This document shows, one piece after another, positions 22,527-31,511 of a stretch of 64,000 nucleotides of DNA (positions are counted from its first letter, which is position 1; every line of letters starts with the position of its first letter). A program made the translations under genes and the position numbers. Where the stretch lies: the NCBI GenBank assembly GCA_002373045.1, contig DFHU01000003.1, forward strand, positions 24,681-88,680, given 5' to 3'. A model generated the notes under the pieces. The model did no database searches. It was given only the letters and a program-made list of their open reading frames with translations, and had not been told where the DNA came from. The stretch is from Pseudoselenomonas ruminantium (GTDB lineage Bacteria; Bacillota; Negativicutes; Selenomonadales; Selenomonadaceae).

Positions 22527-24145
22527 AAACACAGGATATCGGCGTCAATGACCTGCCGTGGAAAATCGAATATCACGCAGAGCGTTGTACCATGTGCGGC
22601 AGCTGCGTGGCTGGTTGTTCCTTCAAGGCCATCAAGGTAGAGGTGCAGAAGCAGTCGCTGACGGTTTCTGAGGGCAGCCAGCCGGAACCGAAACATACGC
22701 ATATCGCAAGACCCATCATCAAGCAGGTAGCCAGCCTTACGGACTTCTGCCGTGGCTGTGGCATGTGCGAAAAAATCTGCCCCAATAATGCCATTCGTCC
22801 GGTAAGAAATGCAGATACGCGCAAGACCCTGCTCTCGAAGGATAACGGCCCGATCAAGCGGGGCGGGCGCACCAATCTTAATGCCCAGCGCACGCTGGAC
22901 AGCATTGTGGTGGGGCGTATCTCGCAGATGACGGACCCTTCTTTGGATGCCGCCCGTCATACCTTCGATATCCGCGCTCCGTTTGGCCGGGTTTTGCCGG
23001 CTAAGGACCTGCCCTTTGAGATAAAGGACGGCAAATTGGTGCAAAAAGCCAAGACTCCGCCTGTGGATTGGATTTATCCGCTGATTTTTTCCGACATGTC
23101 TATTGGTGCTCTGTCCACCCGCGCTTGGGAGGCCGTGGCTCTGGCTGTCGGCTATCTCAATGAGAAATGCGGTCTGCCAGTACGCATGAGCTCCGGTGAA
23201 GGCGGTATGCCGGTTAAACTTCTGAAATCGGAGTATCTCAAATACTTTATCATTCAGATTGCTTCCGGTCATTTTGGCTGGAACCGCATCATCAAGGCTA
23301 TGCCGCATATGGTTACGGACCCGGCAGGTATCTTAATAAAAATCGGTCAGGGGGCAAAACCCGGTGACGGCGGCCTTTTGCCCAGCGCGAAAGTTGCTGA
23401 ACATGTACAGGCTATCCGTGGCGTACCGAAGGCAACCCTGGCTTCGCCGCCAAACCATCAGGGCTTGTACTCCATTGAAGAATCGGTACAGAAAATGCAC
23501 CTGTCCATGAATGCGGCGTTTGGTTTCCGCGTGCCGGTCGGCATCAAGTGTGCGGCTTCGGCAACATCTGTATCGGTATACAACAACCTGCTGCGTGACC
23601 CCTATAAGATTTGCGGCGGCTTCTTCATTGATGGCATTCAGGGCGGGACTGGTGCAGCGAACGAGGTTTCCCTCGACCATACGGGCCATCCGGTGGTATC
23701 GAAGATTCGTGACTGCTATCTGGCGGCTGTCAAACAGGGCCTGCAGGGGCAGATTCCTCTCTACGGCGGCGGCGGTATCGGCATGACCGGTAATGCGGCA
23801 GCCGATGCCTTTAAGCTCATGTGCCTTGGCGCCAACGGTGTATTCGTCGGTAAGGTACTCATTCAGCTTCTGGGCTGTGTCGGCAACGAGCAGGGTCGTT
23901 GCAACTCCTGTAATACGGGCAAATGCCCCATGGGCATCTGCACGCAGGACCCGCGCCTGGTCAAGCGTCTGGATATCGACAAGGGCGCACAGAAGATTGT
24001 GGACTATGTACTGGCCTTCGATTCCGAGCTCAAAAAGCTTATGGCGCCTATCGGCAACAGTTCGCTGCCTATCGGACGCAGCGATGCATTGGTATCCACG
24101 GACAAGGCCGTGGCCGACCAGCTCGGCATTCAGTATGTATGTTAA
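22514..24145 (+). CDS. Glutamate synthase FMN-domain subunit with ferredoxin-like N terminus
   Basis: A 543-residue protein with two N-terminal [4Fe-4S] motifs, CTMCGSCVAGC (about residues 25-35) and CRGCGMCEKIC (about 79-89), followed by the FMN-binding glutamate synthase barrel (MSSGEGGMPVKLL, then KIGQGAKPGDGGLLP, GVPKATLASPPNHQGLYSIE, GIKCAASATSV and the IDGIQGGTGAA motif). A late cluster, CNSCNTGKCPMGICTQ, probably forms the 3Fe-4S site near the FMN. It converts 2-oxoglutarate plus ammonia to glutamate with electrons from the next gene product. Fusion of ferredoxin domains to the FMN domain is the form found in archaea and many anaerobes. Confidence 0.9.
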   Translation: MEAVKTQDIGVNDLPWKIEYHAERCTMCGSCVAGCSFKAIKVEVQKQSLTVSEGSQPEPKHTHIARPIIKQVASLTDFCRGCGMCEKICPNNAIRPVRNADTRKTLLSKDNGPIKRGGRTNLNAQRTLDSIVVGRISQMTDPSLDAARHTFDIRAPFGRVLPAKDLPFEIKDGKLVQKAKTPPVDWIYPLIFSDMSIGALSTRAWEAVALAVGYLNEKCGLPVRMSSGEGGMPVKLLKSEYLKYFIIQIASGHFGWNRIIKAMPHMVTDPAGILIKIGQGAKPGDGGLLPSAKVAEHVQAIRGVPKATLASPPNHQGLYSIEESVQKMHLSMNAAFGFRVPVGIKCAASATSVSVYNNLLRDPYKICGGFFIDGIQGGTGAANEVSLDHTGHPVVSKIRDCYLAAVKQGLQGQIPLYGGGGIGMTGNAAADAFKLMCLGANGVFVGKVLIQLLGCVGNEQGRCNSCNTGKCPMGICTQDPRLVKRLDIDKGAQKIVDYVLAFDSELKKLMAPIGNSSLPIGRSDALVSTDKAVADQLGIQYVC

Positions 24146-24160
24146 TAGGGGGATAGCGTA

Positions 24161-26503
24161 ATGTTCAAGATTAATACCATGAAGGGACATGACCGTATGT
24201 CCACCCAGGACTTGCTGTTGGCTATTGAAGAAGCCGTACGGCAGGGCGAAACGGAATTTGAAGTAGCGGCTTCCGGCCAGCATGATATTGGCGGCCCGCT
24301 CTGGCATCCGGAAGGCAAGACGCTGCATTTCCATATCACCAATGCCGGTCAGCGTGCAGGCTCGATGTGTCTGCCGGGAACGGAAATCGTGGTGGAGGGG
24401 GCAACCTCTGCGGATGTTGGCTGGCTTAACGCTGGCGGTATCATCACCGTCAAGGGCGATGCCGGTGATACGGCCGGCCATTGCTCCTCCGGCGGCAAAA
24501 TCTTTATCGGCGGGCGCAGCGGTACGCGTACCGGCTCACTCATGAAGCATGACCCGCTTTACGAAGAACCGGAACTATGGATACTCAAGAATACCGGTTC
24601 CTTCTCCTTTGAATTTATGGGCGGCGGCCGTGCTGTGGTCTGCGGCTATGACAGTGCAGAATTTTCCTCTGTGCTCGGTGAACGTGCCTGTGTCGGCATG
24701 GTCGGCGGTGTCGTTTATGTCCGCGGCAATGTAGATGATTTCCCAGCAGATATCAAATGCCTGCCCTTAGATGATGAGGATATTGCCTTCCTGCAGGGCG
24801 GTATGGACGATTTTCTGAGCCATATCGAACGTACGGAGTTGAAAGGTGAACTCACCAACTGGCAGGAATGGCAGAAGCTCACGCCGCTGACCTTTGCGGA
24901 AAAGGCAGCCAAGGGCAACAACAAGCCGTCCATGCAGGCCTTCCGCTTGAATGAATGGGTTAAGGGCGGTATTTTCTCCGATGTTGCCCATGATGATTTT
25001 GCGGTGCATAATACGTTGTCGACAGGGCTTTACCGTCTGCGTGTACCGAGCTGGGATAATGCCAAATTTGCGGCACCCTGCGAATTCAACTGCCCTACGG
25101 GCATTCCGACCCAGCGCCGCTTTGACCTGATTCGTCAGGGCAAGCTTGACGAAGCCTTCCAGCTGGAACTTGAGTATACGCCATTCCCTGGCTCGGTCTG
25201 CGGTTCCGTATGTCCGAATCCCTGTATGGATGGCTGTACCCGCGGCAGTATTGATGAGCCGATTCAGATTGGCGCCTTGGGCTATCGCTCGGCCTTCCTG
25301 CCGGTGGCAAAGCCCTCCGTACAGACGGGCAAGAAAATCGCCGTTATCGGCGGCGGTGTAGCAGGCCTTTCAGCAGCCTGGCAGTTGGCGCGCAAGGGGC
25401 ATAATGTAACGGTCTATGATGAAGCGGCACATATCGGCGGCAAGCTGGAACAGGTTATCCCGCGCGGCCGTCTGTCCCATGAACTCTTGGAAGCTGAACT
25501 CAAACGCATTGAAAGCGTAGGCGTGAAATTCGTTTCCAATTATAAAGTCGATAAAGAAAAATTTGCCCAGCTGCGCGATGAACATGATGCTGTTGTTGTG
25601 GCAACAGGCGGCACCAAATCCCGCTTCTTCCCATGGGAAGGCGCAGAACGACTGACTATGGGCCTCGAATACCTCAAGGCCATCAACCGTGGCGAGCACC
25701 CAAAAACAGGCAAACATGTCGTCGTTATCGGTGCGGGCAACTCCGGTATGGATACCTGCCGCGGTGCTTACGAAATGGGCGCAGAAACGGTAGTGGCGGT
25801 GGACGTACAGAAACCGGCAGCGTTCAAAGAAGAAATCGACTATGTCGAAGGTTTGGGGGGCAAGCTGGTCTGGCCGTTCTTCACCAATAAGATTACCGCC
25901 GAGGGCGTATACGGAAGTGACGGTACCTTTATCCCCGCCGATCAGGTTATCGTATCTATCGGTGAGGAGCCGGTACTCGACTTCCTGCCCGAGGATGAAG
26001 GCATTGAATTCTTCCGCAAGAGCTGGCTCGTGCCGAAGGCTGACCAGTCCATTGCTAAGGGCGTATTCACGGCCGGTGATACCATCAAGCCGGGCAGACT
26101 GACAGACGCCATCGGCAGCGGGCGCAAAGCGGCTTACTATGTTGACCGCTATGTGATGGGGCAGGAGGCTGTGCCCTTCCCGCAGAAACAGCAGATTCCG
26201 GCAGAGCGGCTGTCTAAGGCGTACTTTGATAAATGCCATCACTGCCTGCTCGGTGACCCCGTGGACGACCACGCACGCTGCGTAAGCTGTGGTACTTGCC
26301 GCGACTGTAAGATGTGTCTGGAATCCTGCCCGGAAAAAGCCATCACCCGCATCGAAAAGGCAGATGGCAGCTGGGAATACGTATCCGACCCGGATAAATG
26401 TATCGGCTGTGGCATCTGTGCCGGTGTCTGCCCCTGCGGTGTCTGGAGCATCGAGGATAATCCGGAACCGATTAAGATGTATTCTACCGGCGCAAAAGCC
26501 TAA
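24161..26503 (+). CDS. Glutamate synthase GXGXG domain fused to FAD/NAD(P)H oxidoreductase and ferredoxin domain
   Basis: A 780-residue fusion. Residues 1-210 are the GXGXG beta-helix otherwise found at the end of GltB (NAGGIITVKGDAGDTAGHCS, then GGKIFIGGRSG). Residues about 300-680 are GltD-like: CEFNCPTGIPTQ and CGSVCPNPCMDGC bind Fe-S clusters, KKIAVIGGGVAGLSAAWQLA (about 388) binds FAD, and HVVVIGAGNSGMDTC (about 518) binds NAD(P)H. The C terminus (about 690-765) carries CVSCGTCRDCKMCLESCP and CIGCGICAGVCPCG. It feeds electrons to the FMN protein 15 bp upstream. A parS site starts 10 bp after the stop. Confidence 0.9.
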   Translation: MFKINTMKGHDRMSTQDLLLAIEEAVRQGETEFEVAASGQHDIGGPLWHPEGKTLHFHITNAGQRAGSMCLPGTEIVVEGATSADVGWLNAGGIITVKGDAGDTAGHCSSGGKIFIGGRSGTRTGSLMKHDPLYEEPELWILKNTGSFSFEFMGGGRAVVCGYDSAEFSSVLGERACVGMVGGVVYVRGNVDDFPADIKCLPLDDEDIAFLQGGMDDFLSHIERTELKGELTNWQEWQKLTPLTFAEKAAKGNNKPSMQAFRLNEWVKGGIFSDVAHDDFAVHNTLSTGLYRLRVPSWDNAKFAAPCEFNCPTGIPTQRRFDLIRQGKLDEAFQLELEYTPFPGSVCGSVCPNPCMDGCTRGSIDEPIQIGALGYRSAFLPVAKPSVQTGKKIAVIGGGVAGLSAAWQLARKGHNVTVYDEAAHIGGKLEQVIPRGRLSHELLEAELKRIESVGVKFVSNYKVDKEKFAQLRDEHDAVVVATGGTKSRFFPWEGAERLTMGLEYLKAINRGEHPKTGKHVVVIGAGNSGMDTCRGAYEMGAETVVAVDVQKPAAFKEEIDYVEGLGGKLVWPFFTNKITAEGVYGSDGTFIPADQVIVSIGEEPVLDFLPEDEGIEFFRKSWLVPKADQSIAKGVFTAGDTIKPGRLTDAIGSGRKAAYYVDRYVMGQEAVPFPQKQQIPAERLSKAYFDKCHHCLLGDPVDDHARCVSCGTCRDCKMCLESCPEKAITRIEKADGSWEYVSDPDKCIGCGICAGVCPCGVWSIEDNPEPIKMYSTGAKA

Positions 26504-26513
26504 AATTAGATAT

Positions 26514-26529
26514 TGTTTCACGTGAAACA
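26514..26529. promoter_or_regulatory. parS: parS site 2
   Basis: TGTTTCACGTGAAACA, a perfect palindrome, in the short gap between two convergent genes and directly against the terminator stem at 26531. Confidence 0.93.
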
Positions 26530-26530
26530 A

Positions 26531-26563
26531 AAAGAGGATTGCTCATGACGGGCAATCCTCTTT
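26531..26563. terminator. Bidirectional terminator
   Basis: AAAGAGGATTGC pairs with GCAATCCTCTTT around TCATGACGG. It serves the glutamate synthase operon (+) and the NlpC/P60 gene (-). Confidence 0.85.
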
Positions 26564-26576
26564 GCTTTAGATAGGT

Positions 26577-27932
26577 TTATTTGGCGCAAAAGCCTGCGCT
26601 GGTCAGGCCGTCGATGGTTTCGACGGCTTTGCCGTTTTGATAGTGCAAATCCGATACGAGTACCTTGCGAATATAGTGTTTCTGTTTCTGGCCTTTGTCA
26701 AAGGTGAAGTAGCTGCTGGCCGAATGGATGACGAGGGGATTTCCGTTCGCGTCCTGACCTAAGTACATCATCACATGACCAGGCTTGAACAGGAGGGCAC
26801 CAACAGGTGCCTCTTTTACCTTGGCAAAGCGCTGGGCCGTATTAAGCCCTTCGAATTTTAGGCTCTGGGGCATGGCCAGTTCCTGCTGGTCGGCATCGCG
26901 CGGAAGTTCAATGCCCATGCTGCGGTAGATGTCAGCGACAAAGGAGGAACAATCCACGCTGTCGTCCATACCGCCCCAGCCATATTCGTCACCGAGGAAT
27001 TTCATGCTCTGACGAATAAAGTTGTTTTGCGTGCAGGGGAGGAAACCTTTGTGGACGCTGTCATCATCGGTGATTTTTACCGTTGCTTCGCTCAGGACAC
27101 CATTTACCTCTACGGGCACATAAGCCAGCCAAGTGTCATGGGGCTGCAGTTTATTCGAAGCCAGCGGGATAATGCTGCCCATTTGGAACAGAACCGTCCA
27201 AGCGCCGCCTACGGCAACGACTTTTTTATTGGCCGTTACGACGAGAAAATCCTTGGGATTTACATAGCGCTGCCAATGCTGGCGGTCGGTGACAGCCAGT
27301 GCACCAAGGCTTACCCAGCCCGTATAATGGCGCGCCTGACAAAAGGCAAAGGCACCGTCTTTACTCTTATGGAGGATAATCACGGGCTCTGCCGGGTCGA
27401 GTGCTGTAGCCTGCATGGAGTCGTAGTGGAGGCAGGTCACATCATCAAAGTAATTATCGGCTGTGGGCAGGAGGCGCATATTTGTGCGTTCTGTGATTAA
27501 AGCGTATTGTCCAGTGATATTGCCGGTTAAGCCTTCAAGATTACAGTTAGCCTTTACCTGTTTGAAGTGTTCAGTCGGGACTTGCTTGCCATTCGCATCA
27601 TAGGCTTCGCCGGGCGTTTCTTCACCACGGTAATCCTGTTGGGCTGCCAGTATCATTTCTTTTACATCTGCAGCAGATTTGTTGATGTTATAGGCTGCTA
27701 AATCAACCAGACTGGTACTTTTTTCCCGCATTGTGCGGTTGATGGTATTGATTTCCTGTTGGGTGAGCAAGACTTTGTCGCCATTGACTGTATGTTTTGT
27801 CCAATATGACGGAGTGGCGAGCTGGCCGGTAATGGCAATGCTATCTGCAGCAAATACCGGAAGCGGTGAAAACATCATGGAACAAAGTCCAAGGCAACAT
27901 CCGCTCATAGCAGTCAGAATTTTTTTCTTCAT
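26577..27932 (-). CDS. Exported SH3/NlpC-P60 cell-wall peptidase
   Basis: A 451-residue secreted protein that probably cleaves peptide stems of peptidoglycan (gamma-D-glutamyl-diamino-acid type). The signal peptide is MKKKILTAMSGCCLGLCSMM, with cleavage near VFAADS. The middle carries SH3-like domains (TNMRLLPTADNYFDDVTC and ARHYTGWVSLGALAV). The C-terminal NlpC/P60 domain has the catalytic Cys in DDSVDCSSFVADIYRSMG (about residue 337) and His in FKPGHVMMYLGQ (about 400). The arrangement resembles YkfC-like dipeptidyl-peptidase VI proteins. ATG 27932 begins the signal peptide and has AAGGAAG upstream; the in-frame extension to 27989 is rejected. Confidence 0.88.
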   Translation of the reverse strand: MKKKILTAMSGCCLGLCSMMFSPLPVFAADSIAITGQLATPSYWTKHTVNGDKVLLTQQEINTINRTMREKSTSLVDLAAYNINKSAADVKEMILAAQQDYRGEETPGEAYDANGKQVPTEHFKQVKANCNLEGLTGNITGQYALITERTNMRLLPTADNYFDDVTCLHYDSMQATALDPAEPVIILHKSKDGAFAFCQARHYTGWVSLGALAVTDRQHWQRYVNPKDFLVVTANKKVVAVGGAWTVLFQMGSIIPLASNKLQPHDTWLAYVPVEVNGVLSEATVKITDDDSVHKGFLPCTQNNFIRQSMKFLGDEYGWGGMDDSVDCSSFVADIYRSMGIELPRDADQQELAMPQSLKFEGLNTAQRFAKVKEAPVGALLFKPGHVMMYLGQDANGNPLVIHSASSYFTFDKGQKQKHYIRKVLVSDLHYQNGKAVETIDGLTSAGFCAK

Positions 27933-28015
27933 CGAGAGACTTCCTTTCCTAATTTTAAAATGTAGTAACTCTACTATATTATTCGCCATGATGTGAGCAT
28001 TATCCTACATATTTT

Positions 28016-28031
28016 TGTTTCACGTGAAACA
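28016..28031. promoter_or_regulatory. parS: parS site 3
   Basis: TGTTTCACGTGAAACA, a perfect palindrome, 12 bp past the stop of the PreA-like gene on the minus strand. Confidence 0.93.
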
Positions 28032-28042
28032 TAAGCAGATAA

Positions 28043-29548
28043 TCAATGTTTCCGGCTTATCCGTTTTTTGGCTGTAATTATCGAATGCGTCGGGCAAACA
28101 AGGCGGCAAAGATGGCAGCCGACACATTTTTTCCCGTTCAAAATCGGCTGGCGTTTTTCATTTAAGTGAATAGCTTGATGACCGCCATCTGCACAGGAGA
28201 TAACGCAGCGGCCGCAGCCAAGACAAGTGCTGTAATCAAATTGGGGGAAAAGAATGGTATCTCGTTCGAGTATATCGGTGGTATCGCTGACGGAATCGAG
28301 GGCAAGGCCCGTGAGTTCCTTTACGGAGCGAAAACCTTTTTGCTGGAGATAGTAATTAAGTCCGGTTTTCAAATCTTCGATTATGCGATAGCCATATTGC
28401 ATGACTGCTGTAGTGACTTGCAGGGAATTTGCACCCAATAGTAAAAACTCCAACCCATCCTGCCAGGTTTCGATGCCGCCCATACCGCTGATATGTAAGT
28501 TTTTCAGGTGAGGATTTTTGGCTAGTTCTGCGATAAAACGTAAAGCAATGGGCTTTACGGCATTGCCGCTGTAGCCGCCGACAGCGGATTGTCCTCGAAC
28601 GGCAGGGCTGGAAATATAGGTATGGGGATTGACGTTCATAATGCTCTTGATGGTATTGATGGCGGCAATGCCGTCCGCACCGCCGCGCAGAGCAGCTTCT
28701 GCCGCCGGGCTCATCGTGGCAACATTGGGGGTGAGCTTTGCCAGAACGGGGATAGTAGTGGCTTTTTTTGCAGCTGCGGTAAAGCGTTCCACCAGTTCCG
28801 GTATCTGGCCGATATCCGAACCCAGTCCTTCCTCCATCATGTTCGGACAGGAAAAATTCAGTTCGATGGCATCGGCGCCATTTTCCTGACAGGTATGGGC
28901 AAGGTCTTCCCATTCGGCTTCATTTTGCCCCATGATGGAGGCTAGAATAAATTTGGTGGGATAGTCTTTTTTGAGGCGGCGGAATATCGCCATGTTTTCC
29001 GGTACGCTGTGGTCAGAGAGCTGCTCGATATTCTTAAAGCCGATAATGCTGCCATCTGACCCTTTTATAGCAGAGAAGCGGGGAGAGGCTTCGTGAATGG
29101 GGAAGTTGCAAATGGTCTTAAAAGCTGCGCCTGCCCAGCCTGCTGCAAACGCACGGGCGCACATATCGTAGGTGCTGGCCACAACTGATGAAGAAAGTAA
29201 AAACGGATTTTCCAGCGGGATGCCGCAGAGGTCTGTCTGCAATTTGCTTTCATCAGTGGGCAGGGAAATTTCCAGGCAGGGAGCAACCTCCTTTTTTAGA
29301 CGCATAATGAGATTTTTTATGGGTACCGCATGGGGGCGGAGACAGGCGGTTTCACAGGGGGCCGTGCAATTGCTGCAGAGATTATCCGCAGGGAGGGTGG
29401 CAGCGGCAAAGTCTTCATTGCCAAACCAAAGACTGCGCAAAATTTTGGCCGGTTGTAAATTGTGCGGACATTTTTTATCGCATACGGGAGATGCACAGAG
29501 CATACAATTTTGCATATCGCTGCGGCGGATTGTATTTTTTGGTTTCAT
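28043..29548 (-). CDS. PreA/dihydropyrimidine-dehydrogenase-like FMN and iron-sulfur protein
   Basis: A 501-residue protein with three parts. The N terminus (about 1-75) has CMLCASPVCDKKCPHNL and CSNCTAPCETACLRP, the Fe-S domain normally found in PreT, GltD or domain I of mammalian dihydropyrimidine dehydrogenase. The middle (about 105-410) is an FMN barrel of the dihydroorotate-dehydrogenase class, with NPFLLSSSVVAST and ELNFSCPNMMEEGLGSD (usual active-site Cys position replaced within SCPN context). The C terminus has two ferredoxin motifs, CLGCGRCVISC and CVGCHLCRLVC. The FAD/NAD(P)H module is absent, and no PreT lies nearby, so the electron partner is unknown. Pyrimidine reduction is the best guess for substrate. 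Confidence 0.82.
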   Translation of the reverse strand: MKPKNTIRRSDMQNCMLCASPVCDKKCPHNLQPAKILRSLWFGNEDFAAATLPADNLCSNCTAPCETACLRPHAVPIKNLIMRLKKEVAPCLEISLPTDESKLQTDLCGIPLENPFLLSSSVVASTYDMCARAFAAGWAGAAFKTICNFPIHEASPRFSAIKGSDGSIIGFKNIEQLSDHSVPENMAIFRRLKKDYPTKFILASIMGQNEAEWEDLAHTCQENGADAIELNFSCPNMMEEGLGSDIGQIPELVERFTAAAKKATTIPVLAKLTPNVATMSPAAEAALRGGADGIAAINTIKSIMNVNPHTYISSPAVRGQSAVGGYSGNAVKPIALRFIAELAKNPHLKNLHISGMGGIETWQDGLEFLLLGANSLQVTTAVMQYGYRIIEDLKTGLNYYLQQKGFRSVKELTGLALDSVSDTTDILERDTILFPQFDYSTCLGCGRCVISCADGGHQAIHLNEKRQPILNGKKCVGCHLCRLVCPTHSIITAKKRISRKH

Positions 29549-29634
29549 GGCGTTTACCTCTTGGCTGTAAAATTAATGTTTCTTACTTGTTTATTCGCCG
29601 AAGTTAGTGATTTTTCCTAGTGCTGTATGATTTT

Positions 29635-29650
29635 TGTTTCACGTGCAACA
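29635..29650. promoter_or_regulatory. parS: parS-like site 4
   Basis: TGTTTCACGTGCAACA, the reverse complement of TGTTGCACGTGAAACA, one base off the perfect palindrome. It lies in the divergent gap between the PreA-like gene and the racemase gene. Confidence 0.8.
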
Positions 29651-29773
29651 AAAATCGTGCCGGTTTGAATATTTTTGGTAATTACATTTTTTTGCGTATA
29701 TTTTGGCCTTGTGCTATGCTTTTAGCAAATAATAATGGTGTTGCATTTCTCGGGATTTTAGACAGGAGTGATA

Positions 29774-30460
29774 ATGATGAAAACTATCGGCATTATGGGC
29801 GGTATGGGCCCGATGGCTACTGTGGATTTGATGAAAAAAATCATTTTGGCAACTCCGGCGAAAACCGATCAGGAGCATATCCCTATTGTTGTCGATAATG
29901 CTCCGCAAATTCCTGACCGTACAAAAGCGATTTTAGGACAGGGGGAATCGCCTGTTTCGGCAATGGTAAAGAGTGCCCGGCGCTTGGAAACGGCTGGCGC
30001 TGATTTTATCATTATTGCCTGCAATACCGCGCATTATTTTTTGCCGGAAGTTGCTCCGCAAATCAAAATTCCCGTGTTATCCATTGTGGAAACTGCTGCC
30101 AATGAGATACAGAAGCGTGGTTATAAGAAGGTCGGGCTGTTGGCAACCAGTGGGACAATCCGTACAGGCTTATATCAGAAGGCATTGAACGCAAAGGGAA
30201 TAGAATGCCTGGCACCAGGTGCAGAAAAACAACATTTGATTGATGATTTGATTTATGACGGAGTGAAGGCAAGCAATATGGCTTATGATACAGCTCCTGT
30301 GCGTCAGCTTTTAGACAGTATGCAGCAGGAAGGAGCAGAGGGCTTTATTTTGGGATGTACGGAAGTTCCTGTGGCAGTAGAAATGTATAATCTCAAAGGA
30401 ACCTTTATTGATTCTACCGAAGAACTGGCAAAAGCAGCTGTGAAAATGGCAAAAGCATAA
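29774..30460 (+). CDS. Aspartate/glutamate racemase family protein
   Basis: A cofactor-independent racemase of the Asp/Glu family (YgeA/RacX-like), about 228 residues. The two catalytic cysteines are in IIIACNTAHYF (about residue 83) and FILGCTEVPVAV (about 195). The N terminus KTIGIMGGMGPMATVDLM is the family signature. CAGGAG lies 5 bases before ATG 29774 and 8 before ATG 29777; either may be used. The substrate could be aspartate, glutamate or another amino acid such as those racemised by the broad-specificity YgeA. D-amino acids for the cell wall are a likely use. A parS site begins one base after the stop. Confidence 0.88.
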   Translation: MMKTIGIMGGMGPMATVDLMKKIILATPAKTDQEHIPIVVDNAPQIPDRTKAILGQGESPVSAMVKSARRLETAGADFIIIACNTAHYFLPEVAPQIKIPVLSIVETAANEIQKRGYKKVGLLATSGTIRTGLYQKALNAKGIECLAPGAEKQHLIDDLIYDGVKASNMAYDTAPVRQLLDSMQQEGAEGFILGCTEVPVAVEMYNLKGTFIDSTEELAKAAVKMAKA

Positions 30461-30476
30461 TGTTGCACGTGAAACA
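30461..30476. promoter_or_regulatory. parS: parS-like site 5
   Basis: TGTTGCACGTGAAACA fits the TGTTNCACGTGAAACA consensus. It begins right after the racemase stop codon and its last base is the first base of a terminator stem. Confidence 0.82.
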
Positions 30477-30503
30477 AACGCCCGGTATTTTTGCCGGGCG
30501 TTT
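30476..30503. terminator. Bidirectional terminator
   Basis: AAACGCCCGG pairs with CCGGGCGTTT around TATTTTTG, between the convergent racemase and hydrolase genes. Confidence 0.85.
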
Positions 30504-30540
30504 GTTTATAAATATGGGGGATTATCTTAATTACAACTTT

Positions 30541-31446
30541 TTAACGGGCAAGAGGTTCAATAAGGGGAATTGCCCCTTTTGCCATGCCTGTGCCGTCATG
30601 ACCGACACCGGGAACTGTGATGAGCTGCCAGTTGAATTTTAAGTCAAGGCTGGCAGCTTTTTGCTGAGCCTGTTTATAGAAATTACGTCCGCGTTCTAAG
30701 CGGTTTTGGCCTTGTGCATCTGCTTCCGGTGTCTTGCGAAGAACTTTGGAGCGAATCGTATCGTTTTCACCCAACAGGATAACTACAGGTTTGGCAAATG
30801 CATTTCGGAAATCCTTTTTCGTCAGAGAAAGTCCTTTCAGACCGTAGGAGTAAGAAATATCTTCATTTGGCATAGTATACCAACCGGAGTTGGCTGCAAT
30901 AATGAGGTCGGCGGCAGTACCTTTATTCAAGAGTACATAACGATGGACGAGCTGGGCTCCGGCAGAGTGAGCGTAAATGATGACGCGGCTTTTATGGGCA
31001 TTGGCCTGTTTTTTTGTTTCCTTGATGATGTTGTCAATTGCAGGGAAAATCCACTGTTTTTGCGGCAATACATTTCCACCGGTGTTGTCATTGTCGATAA
31101 CATTGCCGAAGTTATAATAGCGTACGCCAGGGAACTTGTTTTCTGTAAATTCCGGGCAGGCAATAAGGAAATTATGCTTTTCCGCATATTCTTTCCAGCC
31201 TTGACAATATTCTTCTGCATTACGTTTTAAACCATGAAAAACAACGACGATAGGACGTCCATCCTGCCAGGCTGCGGGCTTATATGTGTATACCTTTAGT
31301 GGATCGGTATTGACACCTGCTGATTCTGACAGGGAAAAAGCACTTAGTCCCGTGGGAATTTGTGGATTTTGTGCACGGACATAATGCGTTGGCAGAATGA
31401 TGCAGGCCAATAGCAGCAGCCCCATAAATAGAGAATAACCCTTCAT
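30541..31446 (-). CDS. Exported alpha/beta-hydrolase (esterase-like)
   Basis: A 301-residue secreted or periplasmic hydrolase. The signal peptide is MKGYSLFMGLLLLACIILP, cleaved near VRAQN. The oxyanion region is PIVVVFHGLKRNAEEY, the nucleophile elbow is IIYAHSAGAQLVHRY (Ser in H-S-A-G, about residue 165), the acid is probably Asp in LLGENDTI and the base His in VPGVGHDGTG. The layout resembles poly(3-hydroxybutyrate) depolymerase or feruloyl-esterase-like carbohydrate esterases. The substrate cannot be told from sequence. ATG 31446 is chosen as the start of the signal peptide. It lies downstream of, and co-directional with, the LysR gene. Confidence 0.82.
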   Translation of the reverse strand: MKGYSLFMGLLLLACIILPTHYVRAQNPQIPTGLSAFSLSESAGVNTDPLKVYTYKPAAWQDGRPIVVVFHGLKRNAEEYCQGWKEYAEKHNFLIACPEFTENKFPGVRYYNFGNVIDNDNTGGNVLPQKQWIFPAIDNIIKETKKQANAHKSRVIIYAHSAGAQLVHRYVLLNKGTAADLIIAANSGWYTMPNEDISYSYGLKGLSLTKKDFRNAFAKPVVILLGENDTIRSKVLRKTPEADAQGQNRLERGRNFYKQAQQKAASLDLKFNWQLITVPGVGHDGTGMAKGAIPLIEPLAR

Positions 31447-31511
31447 GAAATAAAGCACTCCTTTCAAGGAAAATAAATAATAATATCCGTTATTATGGTA
31501 AGAAAACTTCA

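Noticed and set aside
25370..26530. Long reading frame (386 codons) on the minus strand across the glutamate synthase fusion gene
   Set aside because: It is antisense to a gene with full domain support, has no ribosome-binding site or recognisable motif, and reflects codon bias of the real gene. The same holds for minus-strand frames at 1744-2508 and 23333-24481.
30460..30642. Short frame starting MLHVKQ after the racemase gene
   Set aside because: Its first codons are a parS-like site and a terminator stem, and it runs antisense into the hydrolase gene.
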